Assembly: GCA_016875515.1 (NCBI GenBank)
Contig: VGRA01000186.1
Location: forward strand, 1-5,921
Direction: 5' to 3'
DNA length: 5,921 nucleotides
Source of the DNA: Deltaproteobacteria bacterium
Lineage (GTDB): Bacteria > Myxococcota > Myxococcia > Myxococcales > Myxococcaceae
Of the stretch, positions 1 through 4,709 are shown piece by piece; within the stretch, counting starts at the first letter, position 1; each line of letters opens with the position of its first letter. The notes beneath the pieces were generated by a model, which saw nothing but the letters and a program-made list of their open reading frames with translations, had not been told where the DNA came from and ran no database searches. The position numbers were made by a program, and so were the translations under genes.

Positions 1-233
1 CGGAGCTGCGGCGGCTGGCCGAGAGCGGTTTCGACGTGGCCCGTGCGCTCGCGAAGGAGAAGTCGCTGGAGGACGAGGTGCTCTACTACCTGGGCTTCCA
101 CTTCGCCGAGTCCGGGACGGGGGCGGCGGCGTCTCTGGGGCTGGGGCTTCTGGATCACCTGGTGAAGAAGAACCCGCGCAACAAGCTGGGGAAGGCGGCG
201 CGCAACAAGCTGCAGCTGCTCGAGGGGCAGTGA
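1..233 (+). CDS. 3' end of an unrecognised protein gene
   Basis: The reading frame is already open at base 3 (Glu-Leu-Arg-Arg-Leu-Ala) and runs to TGA at 231-233, so the start lies left of the window. The GTG at 36 is an internal Val codon, not a start. The visible 76 residues are mostly amphipathic helix, with a Leu/Tyr-rich centre (LYYLGFHFAE) and a basic C-terminus rich in Lys, Arg and Asn (LVKKNPRNKLGKAARNKL). This would suit the last helices of a helical-repeat (TPR or HEAT-like) domain, but no family motif is visible and I do not assign a function. The next gene starts 5 bases after this stop, so the two may be cotranscribed. That the frame is real is well supported by codon bias and the open 5' side. 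Confidence 0.75.
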   Translation, partial: ELRRLAESGFDVARALAKEKSLEDEVLYYLGFHFAESGTGAAASLGLGLLDHLVKKNPRNKLGKAARNKLQLLEGQ

Positions 234-237
234 CCGC

Positions 238-441
238 ATGGGGGCGTGGTTGCCGTGGGTTCTCCGGAAAAGTGGCGGGTACGGGCAGGTGATTCGCGGA
301 ATGCTGGTGACGCTCGGGGTGATCGCGGTGACGGCGCTGCCGGGCGGGCGGATGGTGGCCGATGACCCGGTGGCTGGTGCAGGCCCCAGCGAGCAACTCG
401 CCGCAAGCGCAAGCACCGCCGGAACAGCGGCCGCGGGGTGA
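238..441 (+). CDS. Small Ala-rich protein with one hydrophobic segment
   Basis: A 67-residue protein I do not recognise. The ATG at 238 is preceded by the purine-rich tract GAGGGGCAG inside the end of the upstream gene, an acceptable ribosome-binding site. Residues about 18-35 (VIRGMLVTLGVIAVTALP) form one hydrophobic helix preceded by Lys and Arg, so it could be a signal peptide or membrane anchor. The remaining 30 or so residues are low-complexity Ala/Gly/Ser/Thr/Pro and would lie outside the membrane. GTG 291 or ATG 301 are alternative starts that would begin at the hydrophobic segment. Codon usage is GC-rich but less biased than its neighbours. It could be a real small exported protein or a chance frame. 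Confidence 0.45.
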   Translation: MGAWLPWVLRKSGGYGQVIRGMLVTLGVIAVTALPGGRMVADDPVAGAGPSEQLAASASTAGTAAAG

Positions 442-547
442 CGGAGAGCAGGCGCCTACCGCTTAGAAACGGCGAGCGACGTGTCACGCCGGGCCGTCTC
501 CCGCATGGAGCAGGGGCGTGGCGCCCGCGTCGGGCGTCCCGGTAGGA

Positions 548-553
548 AAGGAG
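548..553 (+). promoter_or_regulatory. Ribosome-binding site that sets the start of the membrane protein
   Basis: AAGGAG lies 5 bases before GTG 559 and 8 before GTG 562, so translation begins at one of these rather than at GTG 481, which extends the same frame by 26 non-conserved-looking Arg/Gly residues. The 442-558 stretch upstream holds no gene. It contains a short CGCCC/GGGCG hairpin at 522-536 and nothing else I can support. Confidence 0.65.
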
Positions 554-558
554 ACGTC

Positions 559-924
559 GTGGTGCAGAAGTTCATCGAGGGTGGCTGGGGGATGTGGCCG
601 GTGCTGGTGCTGGGACTGGCCGCGTTGGAGATGGCGCTCCGCTATGCGGTGACGGCGGATGGACGGCTGCGCGGCGCGGTGGAGTTGCTGGGGCGCTCGG
701 TGCTGTTCTTCTCCCTGTCGGCGTTCACCACGGGTGTCGTTGCCACGGGCAGCGGCGTGTTCCAGTACCGCGAGGAGCACCCGCAGGAGCCGCTGTGGGA
801 GCTGGTCTTCGTGGGGCTGGTGGAGTCCACCAACGGGCTGGCGTTGGGGTTCACGCTGCTCGCGCTGGTGAACCTGGCGTTGGCGGTGGGCGCGCGGCGG
901 GAAGCGGTGCGGAACCAGCCGTGA
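559..924 (+). CDS. Three-helix inner-membrane protein, MotA/TolQ/ExbB-like
   Basis: A 121-residue membrane protein. Predicted helices lie at about residues 12-31, 44-63 and 93-111, with a charged loop (YREEHPQEP) between helices 2 and 3. The N-terminus KFIEGGWGMWPVLVLGLAALE resembles the first segment of MotA/TolQ/ExbB proton-channel subunits, which commonly start with a Gly-rich motif followed by a Pro in helix 1. The last helix is small and polar enough (STNGLALGFTLLALVNLALAVG) to line a channel. It is shorter than true ExbB or TolQ (about 200-240 residues), so channel function is inference. The start is GTG 559 because of the AAGGAG site. Its TGA overlaps the GTG of the sigma factor gene (GTGA, 921-924), so expression of the two is probably coupled. 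It might report membrane state to the sigma factor, but the sequence does not show this. Confidence 0.75.
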   Translation: MVQKFIEGGWGMWPVLVLGLAALEMALRYAVTADGRLRGAVELLGRSVLFFSLSAFTTGVVATGSGVFQYREEHPQEPLWELVFVGLVESTNGLALGFTLLALVNLALAVGARREAVRNQP

Positions 925-1442
925 GCCCGGAGCTGGAGGCGGCGTTCCGCGCACAGTTCGACGTGCACGCAGACCGCGTGTTCGCGTTCCTGCGTCGGCT
1001 GTGCGGGGACCGGCAGCTGGCAGAGGACCTGTTCCAGGAGACGTGGTGCTCGGCGGCGCGGTCGTTCGGGAAGCTGGATGCGTCCCGGCCGCTCCTGCCG
1101 TAGCTGCTCACCACGGCGCGCAACCACTGGCGGATGCACCGGCGCTGGGCGTGGGTGGACGTGTCGCGGTGGCTCGTGGGGGAGGTGCCGCTGTCGGTGG
1201 CGGACCTGTCACCGGGGCCGGAGGTGGACGCGGCTTCGGCCCAGGCGACGCTGCGGCTCGAGAGTGCAGTGCAGGCGCTGCCGGAGAAGGACCGCGAGGT
1301 GCTGCTGCTGTCGCTGGATGACGCGCTCTCTCCCGCCGAGCGCGCTGCGGTGTTGGGCGTCAGCGAGGCGGCGTTCCGGCAGCGGTTGCACCGGGCGCGC
1401 AAGGCGCTGGACGAGAGGATGGGAGTGGAGGACTCGCCATGA
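921..1442 (+). pseudogene. ECF sigma factor interrupted by an in-frame TAG at codon 61
   Basis: Read through the TAG, this is a 173-residue extracytoplasmic-function sigma-70 factor that would direct RNA polymerase to its own promoter set. Region 2 covers about residues 8-75: AFLRRLCGDRQLAEDLFQETW is a clear region 2.1-2.2, and LLTTARNHWRMHRRW is region 2.3-2.4, which melts and reads the -10. Region 4 covers about residues 110-168: ALPEKDREVLLLSLDD, then the helix-turn-helix AERAAVLGVSEAAFRQRLHRARKAL, which reads the -35. The TAG at 1101-1103 sits where ECF factors have the Trp of a Pro-Trp-Leu motif, so a single G-to-A change in TGG explains it; both sides stay in the same frame. Without readthrough the product is 60 residues plus a possible restart at ATG 1134, which would carry region 4 without region 2. 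Overlaps at both ends tie it to its neighbours. A sequencing error remains possible. Confidence 0.85.
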
Positions 1443-1615
1443 GGGAGCAACAGGGGTTGTCACCGCTGCAGGTGCCGGAGGCGCTGCGGCAGCGGACGCT
1501 CCGGCGGGCGCTCGCGCCCGGGCCGCGCAGGGTGCCGAAGGCGGTGAAGGATGCGGCGCTGGTGTTGTTCTGCGTGGTGCACGTGGGCTGGTGCCTGCAC
1601 GCCGTGTTCGGGTGA
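1439..1615 (+). CDS. 58-residue single-helix membrane protein coupled to the sigma factor
   Basis: The ATG at 1439 overlaps the sigma factor stop (ATGA), the usual sign of translational coupling. The frame runs to TGA at 1613-1615. The N-terminal 38 residues are soluble and basic (EALRQRTLRRALAPGPRRVPK). Residues about 38-57 (KDAALVLFCVVHVGWCLHAVF) form one membrane helix with two Cys and two His, and the protein ends right after it. Topology by the positive-inside rule puts the basic part in the cytoplasm. Genes in this position beside ECF sigma factors often encode the cognate anti-sigma factor. This one is too short for a standard anti-sigma domain, but a helical cytoplasmic tail plus membrane anchor could hold a sigma factor at the membrane. 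That role is inference; no family motif is visible. Confidence 0.6.
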   Translation: MREQQGLSPLQVPEALRQRTLRRALAPGPRRVPKAVKDAALVLFCVVHVGWCLHAVFG

Positions 1616-1683
1616 GGGCATACTCGCTCGAGGATCCAAGCCGGCATGGCGCCGGTGCCCGTACCGCCGCTGGAGTGACAGCC

Positions 1684-1920
1684 ATGGATCGCATTGTCCA
1701 CGTATCGGTGACCGGGCCCTGTCGGCTGTTCCTGAAGTTCGAGGATGGCGCTTCGGGCGATGTGGACCTCACGACCGTGCTGAAGGGCCCGGTGCTGGAG
1801 CCACTGCGGGACATCCACTACCTGCGTCAGGTGAGGCTGGGCGAATACGGTGTCCCGGCATGGCCGAATGGCGCCGACCTCGCACCGGACGCGCTGCATG
1901 CGCAGTCGCCCCGGGCATAG
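1684..1920 (+). CDS. DUF2442 domain protein
   Basis: A 78-residue protein matching the whole length of the DUF2442 family: a short beta-rich start (VHVSVTGPCRLFLKFEDG), then the acidic Gly-Asp-Val-Asp-Leu turn, a KGPVLEPLRD segment, the HYLRQVRLGEYGVPAWPNG core and the closing Ala-Asp-Leu-Ala-Pro-Asp-Ala-Leu. The Trp-Pro-Asn-Gly-Ala-Asp-Leu stretch is the family's best-conserved part. The start at ATG 1684 is supported by GGAG at 1672-1675, 8 bases upstream, and by the domain beginning at residue 2. Frame-mates upstream to 1078 are an accidental extension. DUF2442 genes often sit beside a DUF4160 gene in toxin-antitoxin-like pairs, but only 68 bases separate this one from the gene before it, so that partner is absent here. 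No biochemical role is established for the family. Confidence 0.85.
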   Translation: MDRIVHVSVTGPCRLFLKFEDGASGDVDLTTVLKGPVLEPLRDIHYLRQVRLGEYGVPAWPNGADLAPDALHAQSPRA

Positions 1921-1995
1921 GCAGGGAGGGTCACTGACCGGGCACGCACCGCCCTGCTTGCCCCGGTGAGCCGTGGGCGTCGTCTTCTTCCCGTG

Positions 1996-2417
1996 ATGGC
2001 CATGCTCGAGGACACGTTGAGGGCCGTCCTGCTCCGGCGGCCGGAGGTTCAGGAGGCCACCTGTTCGGCTCCCAGGCGCGGGGCGATGCCGCCGCGCACA
2101 GCGACGTGGACGTGGCCGAGTGCATGGCGCCTGCGGACGTCAAGGCCGGTCCGTTCGGGTACGACGCGGATCTGGGGGCGGAGCTGATGTCCGCGCTGGG
2201 GCGGAACGACGTGGACGTGGTGGTGCTGAACAAGGCGCCGCCCATGCTGTACCACCGGGTCTTGCGAGACGGGGTTCGGCTCTTCAGCCGGGACGAGCTG
2301 GCCACCGCGCGCCGGGAAGGGTACGCCGTCTCCCGCTACTGCGACTGGGTGCCCCAGCAACGGAAGATTGATGCCGTCTTCGCTGCGCGCGTGAAGGCAG
2401 GGGAGTTCGGCACATGA
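1996..2417 (+). pseudogene. mntA: MntA-type nucleotidyltransferase antitoxin, frameshifted near codon 21
   Basis: With one base restored, this is a 140-residue minimal nucleotidyltransferase (MNT) of the MntA family, which inactivates HepT by adding AMP to a Tyr. Frame 1 gives MLEDTLRAVLLRRPEVQEA from ATG 1996 or 2002. At about 2056-2060 the frame must move to read HLFGSQARGDAAAHSDVDV, the catalytic Gly-Ser-X(10)-Asp-X-Asp motif (G25, S26, D37, D39 after repair). The third acidic strand is DVDVVVLN (D72, D74). Loss of one C from GCCCAC explains the shift. As written, frame 1 stops at 2187. The other frame can only restart at GTG 2106, past the Gly-Ser motif, so neither product would be catalytic. 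The stop overlaps the hepT start (ATGA, 2414-2417), so the two were once coupled. A sequencing error in the CC run is the main alternative. There is no clear Shine-Dalgarno before 1996. Confidence 0.85.
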
Positions 2418-2830
2418 CGAAGGGACGTCTGGACGCGGCGCTCGTCAGGCGACACTTGCTCGGGTTGGATCGGGCCGTTGCGCAGCTGCAGAAGCACGTG
2501 GGGCGGCCCGTGGAGGAACTGGTGGCGGACCTGGACGTCGCCTGGGCGATGCAGCACGGACTGCAGCTGTGTGCCCAGAATGCGCTGGACGTTGCCACGC
2601 ACATTGCGTCCAGCGCCGGGCTGGACTCTCCCGCCTACGCGTCATCGCTGGACCGGCTGGCAGAGTTGGGCCTGTTGCCGGCCCCATTCCTGGAGCGCTT
2701 CCGGGGTGTGGAAGGTTTCCGGAACGCACTCGTCCATGGGTACTTGGACGTGGACCTGAAGCGGGTCCATGCGCTCCTGAATGGGCAACTGGAGGATTTC
2801 CGAGCCTACGCACGTTACGCGGAGGCGTAG
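2414..2830 (+). CDS. hepT: HepT-type HEPN ribonuclease toxin
   Basis: A 138-residue all-helical HEPN-domain protein of the HepT/YutE (DUF86) family, the toxin half of MntA/HepT systems. The family cleaves RNA as a dimer through an Arg-X4-His site. Here it is R103-N-A-L-V-H108, followed by G109 and Y110, giving the full RX4HXY motif. In characterised systems this Tyr is the residue that MntA AMPylates to silence the toxin. Other family traits are the N-terminal two-helix segment (RRHLLGLDRAVAQLQKH), the VADLDVAWAMQHGLQLCAQNALDVATHIAS helix pair, and FLERFRGVEGFRNALVHGY. Length is normal and no residue of the motif is missing. The ATG overlaps the mntA stop, so translation probably depended on mntA. 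With mntA frameshifted, either hepT is poorly translated, or it is held by another antitoxin, or the frameshift is not real. Confidence 0.92.
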   Translation: MTKGRLDAALVRRHLLGLDRAVAQLQKHVGRPVEELVADLDVAWAMQHGLQLCAQNALDVATHIASSAGLDSPAYASSLDRLAELGLLPAPFLERFRGVEGFRNALVHGYLDVDLKRVHALLNGQLEDFRAYARYAEA

Positions 2831-2869
2831 CTGGAATCCCGGGGGCATTGAAGACCGCCATTTCCCTCG

Positions 2870-3193
2870 GCTGGACTCCGTCCCGCCGCACTTCGGGCAC
2901 ACCTTCTCCTCCGCGGGCACCGCGTGGTGCACCTCCCGCTCGGGCATGGCGGCGCGCGCCGCCTTGTTGGCGCGGCGCCTCTTCAGCGCCTCTTCCGGGG
3001 ACGCCGGCTTGTCCCCGCACAGCTGTTTGCCGACGGGCGGCATCTTCTCGCTTCGCTTGCCGAAGACGGCCCGCTGCAGCGCTTCAAGGTTTCCCGCGAG
3101 GGCGGTGAGTTTCTCCTGCAGCCCGGAGACTTCCCCGCGGAGGCGCTCCGCCTCGTCGCGCCACTCGCACGTGTGAGTCTGGGGGACGTTTAC
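2870..3193 (-). pseudogene. tnpC: IS66 transposase TnpC, N-terminal remnant without start or catalytic domain
   Basis: About 100 residues remain of a transposase normally about 500 long. They show the Leu-rich coiled coil (EAERLRGEVSGLQEKLTALA), the typical Ala-Val-Phe-Gly-Lys-Arg-Ser-Glu-Lys segment that follows it in IS66 transposases, and the start of the zinc-finger region (CPKCGG, codons at 2899-2882). After that, the sequence no longer resembles the family, although the frame stays open antisense to hepT. The DDE domain is gone. The natural start appears lost: the first residues are Val-Asn-Val-Pro with codon GTA at 3193-3191. A single G-to-A change from GTG would explain this, and the ancestral GTGA would have overlapped the tnpB stop. 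The identification is firm; the start-loss reading is inference. Confidence 0.8.
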
Positions 3194-3573
3194 CGGGCAG
3201 GTGAGTTCAAATCCGGCAGCCTTTGTAAGCTCCCCCGTGCGTCCACGGGCGGTGTCCACCGCGCAGGGCGGCGGACGCGGGCCACGTCGATGCCGTCCAG
3301 TTGCATCGCCAGCTGGGTGGCGTCCAGCTTCGCGCCCAGGGCGTCCTTCGGCACCGGCGGGAGGCGGAAGCGGCCGGACTCGAGCCGCTTGTACTAGAGG
3401 ACGAAGCCGCCGTTGTCCCACGACAGCCCCTTCACCCTGTCCCCGCGCCGCGAGACGAAGACGAAGAGGTGCCCGGCGTAGAGGTTTTCCCTCCACACGT
3501 TTCGGACGATGGCCGCGAGCCCGTCGATGCCATACCGCAAGTCGACGCGCTCGGCGGCCAGGAGGATGCGCAC
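3190..3573 (-). pseudogene. tnpB: IS66 accessory protein TnpB with an in-frame TAG
   Basis: IS66 Orf2 (TnpB), a protein of about 115 residues needed for transposition of these elements but of unknown mechanism. The hallmark core is clear: VDLRYGIDGLAAIVR, then ENLYAGHLFVFVSRRGDRVK, then the Gly-Gly-Phe-Val-Leu / Tyr-Lys-Arg-Leu-Glu-Ser-Gly-Arg-Phe box, and DATQLAMQLDGIDVARVRR at the end. The box is split by TAG at 3396-3394 (codon 60 from GTG 3573). Relatives often have an aromatic residue there, and TGG-to-TAG is one base. The start is uncertain: GTG 3573 is inside the conserved Leu-Pro-Arg-Ala-Val-Arg sequence, and the residues upstream (Gly-Leu-Gln-Leu-Pro-Arg) follow the tnpA stop in the same frame without an ATG. 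The stop TAA is at 3192-3190. The last 14 or so residues look like extra tail. Confidence 0.8.
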
Positions 3574-3609
3574 GGCACGGGGCAGCTGCAGCCCGGTGGG
3601 GGCGCCCGC

Positions 3610-3984
3610 CTACGAGAGCACCGAGACGAGCTCGGCCACGTACCGCGCGTTCGTGACCACCTCGAAGCGCAGCACCGGGCCGCCACTGGGGACGGCCACC
3701 TCCACCAGCGCCCCGGCCCGCGCCACAGGCGCGGGTGAGCCAACCACCTCCACCGGCAGGAACCGGGTGGGCCTCTGCTTCGCCAGCTTGTACCGCCAGT
3801 ACCGGAACGTCCCCAGCGGCACGTCACGCGCCTCGCAGAAGGCCTCCTGTGTCTCGGTGCTGCCGCCGGACTCCGCCACCAACCGCCGCCACGCGTAGTC
3901 CCTGGTTAGCCCGGTGCTGAGGCGCCGAATCCTCCCGGTTCGTGCAGGGGTTATGAGGGTTTTGAGGGGGTGAGCGCCGGTCAC
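3610..3984 (-). pseudogene. tnpA: Chimeric ORF: short foreign N-terminus joined to IS66 TnpA
   Basis: From about codon 28 onward (base 3903 down) this is IS66 Orf1 (TnpA), a small DNA-binding accessory protein. RDYAWRRLVAE, then a Gln-Glu-Ala-Phe-Cys-Glu helix, then LGTFRYWRYKLAKQRP is the family's helix-turn-helix region. The C-terminal part up to Leu-Ser and TAG (3612-3610) is the variable half. No ATG, GTG or TTG lies at the usual TnpA start, so the only start is GTG 3984, which overlaps the stop of the upstream helix-turn-helix gene (GTGA). The first 27 residues (basic, including TPARTGRIRRLSTGLT) do not belong to TnpA. Arg-Arg-Leu-Ser-Thr-Gly-Leu-Thr is reminiscent of the start of some tyrosine recombinases, which fits a gene placed right after an excisionase. 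The integrase reading is a guess; the TnpA reading is firm. Confidence 0.7.
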
Positions 3985-4181
3985 CTACCGTCCTTCGCCA
4001 TGAACGCCTCGAGGTCTGCTCGCCTCACGCGCATGACCGCGCCAATCCTGAAGTGGGGCAAATCGCCGCGTTCGAGCAGCGCGTAGACCGTCGCGGTGGT
4101 GACCTTCAGGCGGGCGGCGACCTCGCGCACCGTCAGCACGTTGTCGAACACCCGCGCCGGTGGGGCCAGGCGTGGGACCAC
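3981..4181 (-). CDS. Excisionase-like helix-turn-helix DNA-binding protein
   Basis: A 66-residue protein (56 if GTG 4151 is used) of the HTH_17/MerR-type excisionase family. LTVREVAARLKVTTATVYALLERGDLP is the helix-turn-helix, followed by the wing His-Phe-Arg-Ile-Gly-Ala-Val-Met-Arg-Val and RRADLEAFM, which closes the fold. Such proteins bind near att sites and steer integrase toward excision, or act as small repressors. The frame stays open upstream to 4460, but that extension crosses the tRNA-derived sequence at 4328-4371 and reads as a chance translation, so I choose GTG 4181. The stop overlaps GTG 3984 of the next frame. Lying about 150 bases from the tRNA-Pro fragment, it fits an att-xis-int module whose integrase has been broken by the IS66 fragment. 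Confidence 0.75.
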   Translation of the reverse strand: MVPRLAPPARVFDNVLTVREVAARLKVTTATVYALLERGDLPHFRIGAVMRVRRADLEAFMAKDGR

Positions 4182-4327
4182 CGGTAGACCCCGGCCGTTC
4201 GTCAGGGTGGAATCTGTGGAGCCAGTGGAGTCGAATTGAGCCGAAGCGCGCTCGCAAGTGCCCGAAATATGCAGCGTGCGCGAACGGGTGGACTCGGTGG
4301 AAGCCGGTGGAGCAGCGCCCGGCTCCA

Positions 4328-4371
4328 TTCGGGACCAAGGGGTCGCAGGTTTAAATCCTGTCTCCCCACCA
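4328..4371 (+). repeat. 3' half of tRNA-Pro(CGG): probable attachment site of an integrative element
   Basis: The sequence starts exactly in an anticodon loop, TTCGGGA (4328-4334, anticodon CGG = Pro). It continues with the 3' side of the anticodon stem CCAAG (4335-4339), a GGGTC variable loop, the T-stem GCAGG/CCTGT (4345-4349 and 4357-4361) around loop TTTAAAT, and CTCCCC-ACCA with the CCA end at 4369-4371. Bacterial tRNA-Pro(CGG) has this order. Nothing upstream of 4328 pairs with it: no CTTGG stem, D-arm or 5' acceptor. It is therefore not a functional tRNA. Two departures are visible, T for C in the T-loop and one missing base before ACCA, so the copy has drifted. A tRNA 3' half beside an excisionase-type gene is the classic att core left by tRNA-targeting integration. 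Confidence 0.75.
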
Positions 4372-4378
4372 CTTGGAT

Positions 4379-4425
4379 GCCGCGGGATTGTTGGAGAAAT
4401 CCACGGTTCCGCGGCTTTTCTCTTT
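4379..4425 (+). terminator. Rho-independent terminator downstream of the tRNA-Pro fragment
   Basis: A 9-bp stem GCCGCGGGA/TTCCGCGGC (4379-4387 with 4407-4415, one G-T pair) encloses an inner TGGA-GAAA-TCCA hairpin and is followed directly by TTTTCTCTTT (4416-4425). It lies 7 bases after the CCA end, where a tRNA transcript would end. It may be the native terminator of the tRNA-Pro gene, which would make this the chromosomal side of the att junction. Confidence 0.75.
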
Positions 4426-4587
4426 CGTGGTCTCGCGCGCCCGCACCACCGGCGCACCATCTGCCTCGCCGGGGAGTTCCGCGCCGTCTGCGGTCACCGC
4501 AGGCAGCACGCACGGGACTTCGGGCTGGGGGAGGCATGGACTCGAACTGGAGCTGTCCGACCCCGTCCCGGAGGTCGTCTGCCTGAG

Positions 4588-4627
4588 GACAATGACACTT
4601 CCCCACCGGCGACAATTACACCTCCCC
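4588..4627. repeat. Pair of 17-base direct repeats
   Basis: GACAATGACACTTCCCC (4588-4604) and GACAATTACACCTCCCC (4611-4627) differ at two positions and are spaced 23 bases apart, about two helical turns. Short repeated binding sites of this kind occur at the ends of some insertion sequences (for example IS21 relatives) and as operators. There is no transposase gene beside them. The rest of the gene-free stretch 4426-4709 shows no coding region or RNA that I can support. Confidence 0.5.
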
Positions 4628-4709
4628 ATCCATGAGGCCCGTCGGCCTTCAGGCCCCTGGTGCGCGTGAGGGATCGTCACACCCCTTGCTCCTCGAGGTG
4701 CTGCCACCC

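Larger units (their letters stand above)
2870..3905 (-). mobile_element. Internal fragment of an IS66-family insertion sequence
   Basis: On the - strand the order tnpA, tnpB, tnpC (N-terminal part) is the diagnostic gene order of IS66-family elements. Both ends are missing. The right side begins at tnpA codon 1 or so with no leader or terminal repeat visible. On the left side, tnpC stops matching just after its first Cys-X2-Cys pair near 2880, about 40 bases from the hepT stop. The DDE catalytic domain of TnpC is therefore absent and the element cannot move itself. Boundaries are approximate: the left junction is somewhere in 2840-2885 and the right near 3900-3910. I could not find matching terminal inverted repeats or a target-site duplication. 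Confidence 0.8.

Noticed and set aside
481..558. GTG 481 as start of the membrane protein
   Set aside because: The added 26 residues are Arg/Gly-rich without family character, while GTG 559/562 has AAGGAG at the right distance.
1921..1960. GCAGGG/CCCTGC inverted repeat and GGTCACTGACC palindrome after the DUF2442 gene
   Set aside because: There is no T-run and the arms are far apart or short; chance is likely in DNA this GC-rich.
3935..3972. Purine-rich stretch with a roughly 9-base period (GAGGGTTTT-like units)
   Set aside because: There are only about three imperfect units inside an open frame; not enough to call a repeat array.
4182..4460. Long N-terminal extension of the excisionase-like gene and overlapping frames reading RQDLNLRPLGPE or TGFKPATPWSR
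   Set aside because: These peptides are antisense translations of the tRNA-Pro 3' half, a familiar artefact; no real protein is supported.
4534..4565. tRNA-like T-arm on the - strand (TTCGAGT near a CCCCC run)
   Set aside because: The flanking bases do not pair into a T-stem, and no anticodon or D-arm can be found.
4635..4648. AGGCC/GGCCT hairpin downstream of the 70-residue - strand gene as a terminator
   Set aside because: The stem is only 5 bp with no T-run on the - strand.
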